Source: Plasmodium relictum (Eukaryota; Apicomplexa; Aconoidasida; Haemosporida; Plasmodiidae). From it: a stretch of DNA of 32,229 nucleotides. Shown here in pieces: positions 20,393 through 31,890 of the stretch (its first letter is position 1; the number at the start of each line of letters is the position of its first letter). The DNA is taken from the NCBI RefSeq assembly GCF_900005765.1, contig NW_021628715.1, positions 1 through 32,229 on the forward strand, written 5' to 3'. The position numbers and the translations under genes were made by a program. Below the pieces are notes generated by a model. It saw only the letters and a list, made by a program, of their open reading frames with translations, was not told the DNA's origin and made no database searches.

Positions 20393-21189
20393 ATGGATAT
20401 AACCCTAAAATCAAATGAATTTTCCATAGACACTTATGCACAAAATAGTGATGTATCAAATGAAGATATAAATAATGAATCTACATTTGAATTTCGTAAA
20501 GATGAAATATTAGGATCTTTAAGTACAGTGAAGAAAAATATTAATGATAAGGATAACAAAATTATAGCTATTTTCCCTAGATCTATATTTATTTCATCTG
20601 ATATTCTACATTCAGATAATATTCCCCTTAATAATGAAATAATGAAGACTACAAAGATTTCATATGATTTTTATTTATCCAAAATTATGAAATTTCTACA
20701 CATAGCTGATTTGAGAAGATGTTTTAATAAAAAGACATATATGAGTTTTATTGTATCAATTATTATTTTCTTTCTTCAACCTGCGAACACAGCTGATCCA
20801 TATGAAGAAAAAGAAAAGAGATTTAGTTCTCTTTGTCAAAAAATTATTATGAAGTGGTTATCACCATATATAGAGGGCCCCGAAAAGAGTCTTTATGGCA
20901 ATATGTATATTGGTTATGGAGACACTATTACTCTGCCTCCTGAAATGTTTGAAACAAAATATTTAGTAATAATTTTTTCTACTCTTTTCATCTTTTTATT
21001 TATTATGGTAAAGAATAATATAAAAGAATACAATCATTCATTTTTTTAATATTTATTTGTTTTAATTAGGATATACTTAATATAAAAACGTTTAAAAATT
21101 TTTTATTTATTAATTTACAGTCTATTCTTCTTGAATTAAATCATAGAAGGAATGCATTTAAAAGAAATGAACATAGGCCACTGAAATGA
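20393..21189 (+). CDS. Two-exon membrane protein, family not recognised
   Basis: The ATG at 20393 opens a frame to 21049. A better model ends exon 1 after codon 205 (21007), uses a GTAAAG donor and a TTTACAG acceptor at 21120 (113-bp intron, phase 0), and adds a 22-residue basic tail (SILLELNHRRNAFKRNEHR) with TGA at 21187-21189, giving 227 residues. There is a ~113-residue polar N terminus, a first hydrophobic segment at 116-129 followed by ANTADP, a short loop with Cys148 and the segment YGNMYIGYGDTITLPPEMF, and a second membrane segment at 189-206. The hydrophobic stretch plus ANTAD could be a recessed signal sequence, which Plasmodium uses for exported proteins. No PEXEL of the usual form is evident. 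Unspliced, the protein would end KEYNHSFF at 21049. The reading frame is intact, unlike the surrounding retroelements. Confidence 0.72.
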
Positions 21190-21262
21190 AAACAAATAGA
21201 TGGAATTTCAAGTTCAGGAGAGAAGCTTATGAATCTACAGAAAATTTGATTAGTTGGCCTTT

Positions 21263-21402
21263 TGATTTATTAATTGCCAGTTCAAAGATTTTGTTAGTGT
21301 ATTGAGCAAGCAAATTAATAAAGAGCATGTATAACTAAATATATGTTTATATATATTTATATATATTTATTTTATTCTATATATATAGTCTTCTTATAAT
21401 GT
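21263..21402 (-). repeat. LTR U5-end fragment, family B, antisense
   Basis: TGATTTATTAATTGCCAG to ATATATAGTCTTCTTATAAT: the first ~140 bp of an antisense LTR, cut by the next LTR that starts at 21403. It repeats the start of that LTR in tandem. Confidence 0.68.
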
Positions 21403-21991
21403 TGATTCACTAATTGCCTGCTTAATGACTCTGTTAGAGTATTAAACAATCAAATTAACAAAGAGCATGTATAAATAAATATACGTTTTTACATATATAT
21501 ATAATGATTTCTTATGATACATAACATTTAATTTGATTTAAATATTACTACATCTTTTAATAATTATGTTAAACTATTATAAAGAACTTCTTATTTACAA
21601 AGAATAAGAATATTCCTTTATTTAAAATACACACATAAAATTTATAACGAATAGCAAAATTAAGCTCTAATTTATTCAATGTTATTTAGAAATATACATA
21701 TTGAATATAACATTGACATTATACTATTTTATTATATTAAATTTTTATGTAAGTAAAAATTAATTCTCTTTTTATTCAAAAACAAACGTTAATTGGCAAA
21801 AAAAAAAAAAAAATAAATTGTTTTTTTTTAATTACAAATATGTGTATACCATAAAAATAAAACAAAACAAAAAAAAAATAACTTAATATTTTTTTTTTTA
21901 ACCAGCATCAATGCATGGGTAACTTGTACATACACGACTAGTAAACTAACTTAATATATTAAAAAAGGTTAATAACATCTTTTATTAACCA
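21403..21991 (-). repeat. 3' LTR, family B, of an antisense truncated element
   Basis: Starts TGATTCACTAATTGCCTGC and ends TTTTATTAACCA at 21991. Directly beyond it is the reverse complement of the polypurine tract (TACTCCACAACTTAG) and then antisense integrase, so this is the true 3' LTR of the pol fragment at 21992-23912. Confidence 0.82.
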
Positions 21992-23912
21992 TACTCCACA
22001 ACTTAGGGGAAGTAATGATATTACTTATATTTTTCTTTCATTGGCTTGTTTTATAACTTCTAACCCTCTTTTTATTTCCTTATAAAGTTTTCTATCCTTA
22101 TTACTCAAATCTTCTAATTGCGAAAAGTTATTTCTATCACAAATGTCGAAATAATCTTTTGGTTTTAATACATTTGTAGTATCTAATCTTCTTTTACGAT
22201 AGTCAGTTACTTATATTAAATTTCTCGTTTGCTTTTCATATATTTCATTAGTTTTATTATTAAATAATTTTATCTTTGACAAAAGAATCTGTATTTCTTT
22301 GCCCCTATAATAAATAGGTATGGCTTTTAGATTCCCATTTTTGATATCTGTTACTCTATGACGGAATGATCAATATGGTTTATATTGTCCATTTTTACTA
22401 TAATGTTTTATTTTATTTCTCTTATATTCAGACAATTCATAAGATATAATATCTTTCACTTTAATTTCTTTATTCTTAATTAAAGGTTTTTCCTTTATTT
22501 AAATTAAATTTTCATTCGAATTTTTCCATCGATTGTTTAAATAAATAATTCTCATTTCCTTAGTTGTTTCTGGTGTCATTTTGGAAAAACCTGGATATAT
22601 GCGATTTATTCTATATACATAAAAGTAAGGTGTTTCTCCAATAGCACCATGAGGGGTGTTATTATATATTAAAACGGAATTTCTAACTATTTGTTCAAAA
22701 GGTAATTCCTCTTTTTCATATAATGTTTTAAATATATAGCCGAGACTTTTATGAGAACTTTCATTAGTATCGTTCTCTTGTGGATAATACTCACTAGCAT
22801 GCTACAATTTTATCTGCCATTCATTAATAATATAGTCTTTAAATTTTTGACTCATATATATTGAACCTCTATCTGTTAAAATACTTCTGGGATATCCAAA
22901 TATAGGGACTCATGTATTTCTTATAATATTTACTTCATCCTTATATGTAGGAGCTTTATCTGCCATATTTGTTAACATAAAACGTTGATAATGGTCGATC
23001 GCTACTTGTATATAATATTCTTTACTTTTCCAAGTTCTAGGACCTGCAATATCTAACGATACCATATCAAATATATTGGTTTTGATAATGCTTGATTTAC
23101 ATCTGGTTTAAATCTTTTATTATGCATTATTTGATATATTAGATAATTTGAAACATAATCTTCAATTTCTTTTCTAATATTAGGCCATCAAAAATGCTTT
23201 TGAATTTTCTTTAATGTTTTCTTCACTCCACAGTGTCCTGCAAACGACTGCTATGAAACCAATATATTAAAAAGTTTCCATATTTTTCTGGTATATATAG
23301 CTGTCTAGTCCTATGGTCAACTGGGAATTCATTCTTCCATATTAAATCTCTTGGTATATTATTCTTATTTTCACTTCCTTAACAATTTATTGGCAAGATA
23401 AGATATTATAGATATCTTCATATTCTTTTGAAGGTTTATTACAACACAATACCATACAATTTGGAAGATCAATACCGTCTTCTATTAATCTAGTAATCCA
23501 ATCAGCTAAACTATTTTGTACTCCTCCGATAAGTTCAAATTCTAAATTAAATTCATATAATCTCAATTTCCGTCTATGCAATTTTCCAGTATTAATTGAA
23601 TCTATTCCAATTAAACTTTAAAATCAGTTTTTATTAATTCTTTAGATCCGTTAATATAATAATCGGATGTTTCACAACCTACTACTATAGCAAATAAATA
23701 TTTTTCAACTGTACTCCACTTTCTTTGAACATCATTTAATTTCTTAGATGTATAATGGATAAACTTAGTTTCATCAATATCATTATTTATCTGAGTCAAC
23801 ACATCTTCTATAGCATAATCTGAAGTATCAATATAAATAGTATACGATTTTCTTAACTTGGGAAAAACAAATAAGTTATTTCAGCCACTTTATTCTTAAT
23901 TTGCTCAAATAC
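21992..23912 (-). pseudogene. pol: Truncated antisense pol: RNase H end and integrase
   Basis: Read leftwards from 23912: the RNase H start with an I-Y-I-D-T-S-D-Y-A-I-E type block (about 23840), the YTSKKLNDVQRKWSTVEKYL region (23790-23700), and YEFNLEFELIGG with SLADWITR. The integrase zinc finger, core and C-terminal tail follow, ending near 22016. It is full of stops. Notable are TGA at 22912-22910 (where the 10448 element has Trp in NWVP), TAG at 22804-22802 in the core between the second Asp and the Glu, and a TGA in the tail at about 22370 (Trp in PYWSF of the other copy). The RT, protease and gag are missing; a sense LTR begins at the break. Confidence 0.85.
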
Positions 23913-24445
23913 TGGTTAATAAAAGATAATATTAACCTTTTGTAGTACATTTAGTTTACTAGTGTATATACAAGTCAGCTATGCATGGACGCTAGTTAAA
24001 AAAAAAAAAAAGATTTAAATTATTATTTTTTTTTTTTGTCGGTTGACGTTTGTTCTAATTAAAAAAAGAGAATTTAATTTTTACTTATATAAAAACTGAA
24101 TAAATGAAATGATATAATGTTAATGTTATATTCAATGTGTATATTTCGAAATAATATTGAATAAATTAAATCTAAATTTTTCTATTTGTTATAAATTTTG
24201 TATGTGTTTTTAAATAAAAGAATATACTTATTCTTTGTAAATAAAAACTCTTTTATAACAGTTTAACATATCTATTAAAAGATGCAGTAAATTTTAAAAT
24301 CCAAATTAAATATTATACATCATAAGAAACCATTATATATATACATATATATATATATAAAAACGTATATTTATTTATACATGCTCTTTATTAGTTTGAT
24401 TGTTTAATACTCTAGCAAAGTCATTAAGCAGGCAATTAATAAACT
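23913..24445 (+). repeat. LTR, family B, sense, at the break of the pol fragment
   Basis: Starts TGGTTAATAAAAGATAATAT (terminal hairpin) and runs to GGCAATTAATAAACTA, where the last bases ATCA have changed to ACTA. Head-to-head with 21403-21991, it forms the second inverted LTR pair. It interrupts RNase H, and no RT continues on the far side. Confidence 0.78.
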
Positions 24446-24894
24446 AAATAATCAATAAAAAAAAAATTCTTTAATTAAATTTTTTTAACATTTTGGTTTT
24501 GTAAAGAATGATATTATTTTATTTTTATGTTTTTTTTGAAAAAGAGAAAGATGGATGATTTAAAAAAAAAATAAATGAATTTAAAAATCAAAGATTTTTG
24601 AGGAAGTATAAACTTAAAACATCGTCTTTAATCAAAGATATTATATATGTATGTTTATATAAGATGTTTGTTGTATATTAATTATATGTTATTTATTGAA
24701 GACTTATAAATTATTAAATAATTAAACACTATCGTCTTTATGCAACTTCACTAAAAAAAAAAGAATAAGCCAAAAAAAATAAAAAAAATTTATAAAAATG
24801 CTCTTTATTACATTGTTCATTCAGTACCTTATCAAAGTCATTAAATGGGCAATTAATAAATCACAAAGTCATTAAACAGGCAATTAATAAATCA
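24446..24894 (+). repeat. 5'-truncated LTR, family C, with duplicated 3' end
   Basis: Matches 2840-3232 (TTTAACATTTTGGTTTTG, AATCAAAGATATTATATATG, TGCAACTTCACTAAA) and ends CAATTAATAAATCA at 24863. The final 31 bases (CAAAGTCATTAAA..GGCAATTAATAAATCA) are then repeated at 24864-24894 with two changes. Confidence 0.7.
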
Positions 24895-26646
24895 TCAACT
24901 TAATTAAATAACTTATAATTATATAATGATAGTATAAAAAACTGTATACATATATTTAAAAAATAAAATAAAATAAAAAATATATCTTTTAAAAATTTTC
25001 TTCTTATTTTAATTTATTTCAATTTTCTTTTATTTTTTATTTTTTTATTTTTTTTGTTCCTATTATATATACGCTGTTTCTAAAATGAAAACTATCCATT
25101 AATATATATAATTATTAAATATATTTCTGTTATACTTTAAATTCTATATAATTTAACATGATTTTTATTAGAATAATTGTATATTCGAAATAATTGTTAT
25201 TTATTTCTATTTACGTTTCCCTCTATTTTAAAAGCTTCCTTTTTTTACCATTTCTTTAATTTCTTAACACGACTTTCATTACTTTTTTTTATTTTTTCTT
25301 ATATTATTATTCATATTAAGTAAAATTATTGCATTCATTTTCTTTTATTTATAATTTCAAATTTCATTATAATGGTTTTATCAAATTATCATTAAAATAT
25401 GTATATCATTTAAGTCACATCTCCATAATTATAATTATTTTTATATTTATTTTTACTTTTTTACGTAAAACTTTCATTGTTAATGCTTTAATGTGTAGTA
25501 ATATCTGCATGTATATAAAATAAATTATATTTCTCTAATTATTTAAATGCAAATTCGAAATAAAAACATTTTAAAATCAGTATTCAAACACATATAATTT
25601 GTGTCCAAACTCACTTCTATAATAATTGCAATACAAATTACTTCATAAATATGTGAATTTTATACTCCAATTTAGTTTTTTTTTTTTTTTCAGAACTTAT
25701 TTTCTATGAAGTATTTTTGTATCTGCGCAAATTCTATAATACTTTTATTTTTGTTTCATTTTACTAAAATTTAACCAATTCATAAAATTGTTATATAATT
25801 ATTTTGAAGTTCAATTTTTTTTATATTGTTGTCATTGTTATATCAGTTGTAACTTGATTTGGGCATATTTTTATATAATATATATGTGTGTTTTATATGA
25901 TTTCATTTTATTATTTTTCATGTTTTTTACTTATATATTATTGTTTGTATATTAAAATATTGTTGCATGTTCAACTTTAATTCATTTTTATTTCTTCATC
26001 TATCTATAAAATGGCCATTAAATTATTGCTACGCCATCAATTGTATATAACTATTAAAATTGTCACAAAATTTGCTGTTGCTTTATTTACTTTCTAACAT
26101 AATTAATATAATATAATTGTAATTTTATTAATTTTACGAGCAGTAATATTATAACAACCTTCTTATATGTGTTTTCTTGATCGTCCTTAAATATTTTATT
26201 TTTTTTTTTTTTATTTTTAATTAAAACCATAACTTTTATTTATAAAATTCTTTAATATTGATGTTTTCTATTAAATTTGTGATGTTAAAAAATCTTTAAA
26301 TTCTTTATTTATACTTCATAAAAAAAAATGCGAACAACAATGTATGTTTAGAATAGTTTATCTTATGAATAATAAATTTTATAATAATATATTTCTTAAA
26401 AAGAAAAAATATAAATAACAAAATTTTAATATTTAAATAAAAGATCAAAAATTCGACTTAAGTTTTTCATAAATATTATATACTTTATTATAAGCTAAAT
26501 TCTTTATAATAAATAAAAAAAAATAATAAATAAAATTAAAAAATTTAAAAAACAACATTTCTACAAAAGCATATTAAGAAAAAAATTACAAAATAATAAG
26601 AAATAAAGAGTAAGAAAAATAAATACATCTTATATTAATTTTGAAA
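24895..26646. other. AT-rich intergenic region
   Basis: No supported gene. A 64-codon ORF at 25329-25523 is made of Phe/Ile/Asn codons expected by chance in T-rich sequence. The last few hundred bases presumably serve as promoter and 5' UTR of the gene at 26647. Confidence 0.5.
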
Positions 26647-27863
26647 ATGGCACTTCTATATAACGCAGGATGCAGTGAATCTGAAGAAGACTTCACTAAG
26701 TGTAAGGTTAATACATGTTTGATACGAGGAGGTAAATTTCATACATTGCACTGTGTTCCTGCATTTGAGAAAGTTGATGTAGTAGATTCTTCAGATGATA
26801 ATTCAAAGGACATTTTAAAAAATATATTTAAATATAAGCCTTCTTATACATCTAAAGTAAAAAAATCTGAAGTAAAATCTAAAGTAACTATTTTATCAAA
26901 GAGTAAGGATGATGGTATTTTGTTTTTATATGATTTTTATTTGCCTATTAAACATTATTCTGGAGCATTGTCTACTACTTATCATTCAAAAACATTTTTA
27001 TGCCGTATTAAAACGGTAAACCAAAAAATAACATTATGTGAAGTAGTGGATCCATATCATATAGGAAGGACTCTTTCATTTCATTCTTTTGATATTTCTA
27101 ATAAAAAAAGAGAAAAAAGTAAAATTGGTTTAAATAATATACAAAATCCCAGGCACTTTGATTTAAGATATAAATATAAAGATACTCATATAAGTAGAGA
27201 TAAATGTCATTATGTAACAATAGAAAATACTTCGGAACAAATTTGTAGATACTCTATATGCACAAAGGATGATAATGATCACTTCTCATGTGCAGATGCA
27301 AAATTTAATGGAAAATTATTTCATTTACAAGATCATTCCCCACTTAGTGAAGAACATACAAAATATATATATATCCCAAAGAGTTGTATAAATGATAATT
27401 TCCTTAATGAGTGTACTCCCTATTTTTGTGAAATTAAAAGTTCAGATGATATGTATCAATGTGAAGGCCTAGAAATGAGTGCCGTAAAAAAAATAAAATC
27501 ACATTCAGAAGGAGAATTAATGAGATTAGAAAAATCTGTAGCTACACCCTATAAAGAATATTCTCTTCCATCTACTTATATAGCAGCGTCCTTTTTGCCT
27601 TTTTTAGTTTTGTTCTTTTTTGTGGGATGTTATTTGTATGCAATTTTCAGAAGAAACAGAAGAAAAGTAAGCTATTAAAAAAAATTATAGGTATATAAAC
27701 GCTCCTATTATATATATACTATAATTTTATATTTATTCTATTTTTTAATGCATAAAAAATGAAAGTAAAAATAAAAATATGTATATCTTATGTGTATTAA
27801 ATAAATTCTATATATATATATTGCTTTTTTTAGAAAACCATAACTAAATCTAAGGAACCATAA
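26647..27863 (+). CDS. Cys-repeat type I membrane protein, family not recognised
   Basis: Start at ATG 26647; an in-frame TAA lies upstream with no acceptor between, so no earlier exon is likely. The main exon encodes a Cys-rich ectodomain, one membrane segment (residues about 311-332, ending in a Cys) and a basic tail, FRRNRRK. Three modules follow the pattern C-x8-12-C-x4-C-x9-11-C: Cys 9/19/24/36, 187/200/205/215 and 247/256/261/272. Cys 119/131 look like half of a fourth. There is no N-terminal signal peptide, a feature shared with SURFIN/STP1 surface proteins, but no WR domain. Unspliced, the frame ends KVSY at 27678. GTAAGC at 27667 is a good donor, and TTGCTTTTTTTAG ending at 27833 a good acceptor. 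That gives a 167-bp phase-0 intron and a last exon 27834-27863 encoding KTITKSKEP. The frame is intact over 1 kb. Surface exposure is inference. Confidence 0.78.
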
Positions 27864-28019
27864 TTACTATCATTAATAAAAAGAGGAAGTGTTCTTACTT
27901 GTAAAGATGCATATATAATTAATAATAGTAAATTTATATTTTTCAGTTTCACATATTCATTGTATTCCTTATTTACAACTAGTTACTATATTAACTTTCT
28001 ATAAGGTAATGTTTGATAC

Positions 28020-28603
28020 TAAAAACAGTGAATTAGCCATGCACTCGTTAGTTTTAAAAAAATAATAAAAAAGACAATTTTTTTTAGATATTTTTGTTAA
28101 ACTCATTTTATTCATTTAAAAAAAAAAAAGAAATTTATTTTATTTTTTAAAATTTTTGTCATCAAATCAAGTAAATTTTAATACGGTAAAATTATTCTAT
28201 CTTTTTTTATAATGAGATAAAAAAAAAAGAATTTTGCTTTTGTATTATAGGTCTAGTTTTTATTAGCCTTTTTTTATAAAGACTCCTAACGACAAGAATT
28301 TAATTTTTTTTTTTTTATAATTTTTTTTTACATAATAATTTTAATGAGAATTTAACTTTTTAATAAAACTAAAGATACATTTTTTATTAAGGTAAATAAA
28401 TGCTTCTGAAAAAATAATTATTCTGTCATATAAATTATATATATAAAAATTAACGTATTAGAAGCATAAAAATCTTTTGTAATAAGCCAAGTGGTAGAGA
28501 CATATATACATTCTCTTTATTAATTTGATCATTGAATACTTTATTTATTAGTTTGTTTGTTTAAAATTCTAAAAAAGCCATTAAAAGGCCAATTAATAAA
28601 TCA
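28020..28603 (+). repeat. Strongly decayed LTR, sense
   Basis: Recognisable blocks are TTAGCCATGCACTCGTTAG at 28033-28051 (U3, where young copies have TTAGCCATGCACTGACGC) and TTCTCTTTATTAATTTGATC at 28510. The end is AAAAGGCCAATTAATAAATCA at 28603. A short internal duplication repeats the TTTATTA..TTTGTTTGTTTAA segment at 28543-28563. The start cannot be placed exactly. Confidence 0.55.
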
Positions 28604-29709
28604 AATATGGAATTGAAATTAAAACTTTCATATATTCAGATCCTCCAAGTGTTATATATGTTTTTGCATATAAAGGAAAGCATTAAAAAAAAAGTGTAAT
28701 TGAGATCTACTTTAATTTATGATGTTTTTCATTATCCAAAAAGAAACAAAATTGAATGAATAAATCAATTTTATTAATTTACTATAATAAAATTAATGTT
28801 TCATTAGTAATTTTAACATTAAATTAATATTATTTTGTTTTTATTGTAAAATTTATTTATTTAAATATTATATTTACATTTATTGATAATATAATTTTTA
28901 TTTTTGCTTTTAATTTCGTTTTTCATATTTATTTTTGATGTTATTTTTAAATATATTTTTAATTTTATTTTCTCATTAATTTTTGATATAATTATAATAT
29001 TTAATTCTAACATTATTTTATCATTTCCTTTTTAATTTTTAGTTTTTAATTTTTGTTTTATTTTATTACTTCGATTTCATTATTTAGTTTCAATTTTATT
29101 TTTACATTTAATTTGAATATAATTTATATATTTATTTTTAATTTTATTTATTAATGGAAGTTATTTTTTTTTATTATAAAATAGTTTAAGTCATGTTTTT
29201 CTTAATAATAATTTCCATGAGCTCACTTGTTATATATATATTCAAACTAAATAATAGTTATACTTCTAAATAATACTAAAATGTTTATATATGAAACATA
29301 AAAATTATGTATAAATATATTTTGTATTAAATCTAATTTTATCGAATTATATATTTTTGTAACTTTCTTAAATATTCCTATTTTTATAATAATTCAATAA
29401 AACAAATATTTGAATAACTTTAGAAATATTATTTAAATACATTTCATAATGCACTCAAATATAAGAACTAATGATGAAAGACTATATATGAATTTGGTAA
29501 AATTATTATGGAGAATTTGAGTTACTTTAAGTAATGTTCTAATTTCTTTTTCTTCATTAATTTAAATCGTAAATGTAATCTAGTTAAAATTCAACTTTTT
29601 TTTTTTTCTTTAATAATTACAATATTATAAAGATAGTTATTTTATAAATTTGTTCTCTGTACATTTTTCAAAGAGAACATATAGAACGTTTCATCTTTTA
29701 TCTTATGTA
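28604..29709. other. AT-rich low-complexity region
   Basis: Dominated by T-rich runs of the form ATTTTATTTTT (28850-29170). No ORF, LTR end or RNA gene could be supported. Confidence 0.5.
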
Positions 29710-30308
29710 TTAATAATTTCCCATTTAATGACTTTGCTAAGGTGTTGATTTATTAATTGGTCGTTTAATGGCTTTGCTAGAGTATTAAACAAACAAATTA
29801 ATAAAGAGCATTGTATAACTAAATATACGTTTATATATATATTAGTTTTTAATTATTATAAATGAGTTTTTATTTACAAAGAATTACTTATTCTTTTAAT
29901 TAAAAACATAAAGACAAACTATAATGATTAATAAAGTCAAAATTTTATTATATTCAATGTTATTTCAAAATATACATTGAATAATATATAAGCATTTCTT
30001 TTATCTCTTTAGTTTTAATAAGTCAATATTTCTTCTTTTAATTTATTTTAAAACACTAAAAAAAATTAAAACATAACATAACATGAAAAAAATAATTTCG
30101 ACTACAAAAAAAAAAAAATATATTTAATATTTTTTTTTAATTACAAAGATGTATATAAATAAAAAAAAACAAACAAAAAAAAATAACTTTATTTTTTTTT
30201 TTTTTTTTTTAATATTAACTAGCGTCAGTGAATGGCTGACTTGTATGTACACAAGTAGTAAACTAGCTTAGTGTACTACAAAAGGTTAATAACTAATTTT
30301 ATTAACCA
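29710..30308 (-). repeat. LTR, family B, antisense, with a short U5 fragment before it
   Basis: The LTR proper runs from TGATTTATTAATTGGTCG (29746) to TTTATTAACCA (30308). In front of it, 29710-29745 repeats the U5 end in part (TTAATAATTTCCCATTTAATG, then ACTTTGCTAAGG). Inner landmarks (ACATAACATAACATG, ACTAGCGTCAGTGAATGGC) match the young B copies. Confidence 0.8.
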
Positions 30309-30588
30309 TTTTAATAAGTTAACATTTCTTATTAAATTTTTTTAAACACCAAAGTCCAAAACATAACATGAGATAAAAAATAATTTCGACAACAAAAAAA
30401 AAATATATTTAATATATTTTTTTTTTTAATTACAAAGATGTATATAAATGAAAATAAATAAACAAAAAAATAACTTTTTTTTTTTTTTTTATTATTAACT
30501 AGCGTCAGTGCATGGCTAACTTGTACGTACACAAGTAGTAAACTAGCTTAGTGTGGTACAAAAGGTTAATAACTAATTTTATTAATCA
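30309..30588 (-). repeat. Duplicated U3 half of the same LTR, antisense
   Basis: Repeats about 30010-30308: TTTTAATAAGTTAACATTTC, ACATAACATGA, TACAAAGATGTATATAAAT, ACTAGCGTCAGTGCATGGC, AGGTTAATAACTAATTTTAT. It ends ATTAATCA. The polypurine tract in reverse complement follows, so this copy is joined to pol and the one at 29746 is the added one. Confidence 0.75.
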
Positions 30589-31890
30589 TACTCCACCACT
30601 TAGGGGAATTAATGATATTACTATGTTTTACTCTCTTTGTCTTGTTTTATAACTTCTAACCCTTTTTGTATTTCTTTATTAATTTTTCTATTCTTATTAC
30701 TCAAATCTTCTAATTGTGTAAAGTTATTTTTATCACAACTATCGAAATAATCTTTCGGTTTTAATACATTTGTAATATCTAATTTTCTCTTACGAGGATC
30801 GGTTACTTGTATTAAATTTTTCATCTGTTTTTCATATATTTCATTAGTTTTATTGTTTAATAATTTTATCTTTGACAAAGGAATCTGTATTTCTTTGCCT
30901 CTATAATAAATGAGTTTAGCTTTTAGATTCCCATTTTTGATATCTGTTACTCTATGAGGGAATGACCCATGTGGTTTATATTGTCCATTTCCACTATAAT
31001 GTTTCATTTGATTCTTCTCATATTCAGATAATTTATAAGATATGATATCTCTTACTTTAATCTCTTTATTCTTAATTAAAGGTTTTTCCTTTATTTTAAT
31101 TAAATCTTCATTTATATTTTTCCATAGATCATTTAAATAAATAATTCTCATTTCTCTAGTAGTTTCTGGTATTATTTTTGAGAAACCTGGGCAATACAAT
31201 CTATTCCGTATACTGAAAAGTAAGGTGTTTCTCCAATAGCACCATGAAGGGTGTTATTATATATTAAAACGGAATTTCTAACTATTTGTTCAAAAGGTAA
31301 TTCCTCTTTCTCATATAATGTTTTAAGTATATAGTCGAGACTTTTATGAGAACTTTCATTAGTATCGTTCTCTTGTGGATAATACTCACTAGCATGCTAT
31401 AATTTTATCTGCAATTCATTAATAATATAGTCTTTAAATTTTTGACTCATATATATTGAACCTCTATCTGTTAAAATACTTCTGGGATATCCAAATATAG
31501 GGACTCATGTATTTCTTATAATATTTATTGCGTCCTTAGATGTAGGAGCTTTATCTATTATATTTGTTAACATAAAACGTGAATAATGGTCAATCGCTAC
31601 ATGTATATTATATTATTTACCTTTCCAAGTTCTAGGACCTACAATATCTAACGATACCATATCAAATATATTAGATTTTGATAATTCTTGATTTACATCT
31701 GGTTTAAATCTTTTATTACGCATTATTTGATATATTAGACAATTTGAAAATAATTTTCAATTTTTTTGCTAATATTAGGGCACCAAAAGTGTTTCTGAAT
31801 TTTCTTTCATGTTTTGTTTACTCCATAATGTCCTGCAAATTTACTCCTACGAAACCAATACGTTAAATGGTTTCTATATTTTTATGGTAT
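30589..31890 (-). pseudogene. pol: Truncated antisense pol: integrase
   Basis: Close to 21992-23290 base for base over long stretches. A 192-codon frame (31199-30621) covers the integrase C terminus with FPHRVTDI, the IPLSKIKLL block and a Lys-rich tail. Upstream in other frames come the core with the I-L-T-D block (about 31475) and part of the zinc finger. Stops TGA 31507-31505 and TAG 31399-31397 are at the same places as in the 21992 copy. The fragment breaks at 31890, in the zinc-finger region, where a sense LTR begins. Confidence 0.85.

Noticed and set aside
25329-25523. 64-codon plus-strand ORF
   Set aside because: Composition is that of T-rich noncoding DNA. It has no motif, and its length is expected by chance at this AT content.
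30332-30532. Minus-strand ORF of 66 codons within the LTR copy
   Set aside because: Lies in A/T tracts of the LTR, is not conserved as a frame in other LTR copies, and is low complexity.
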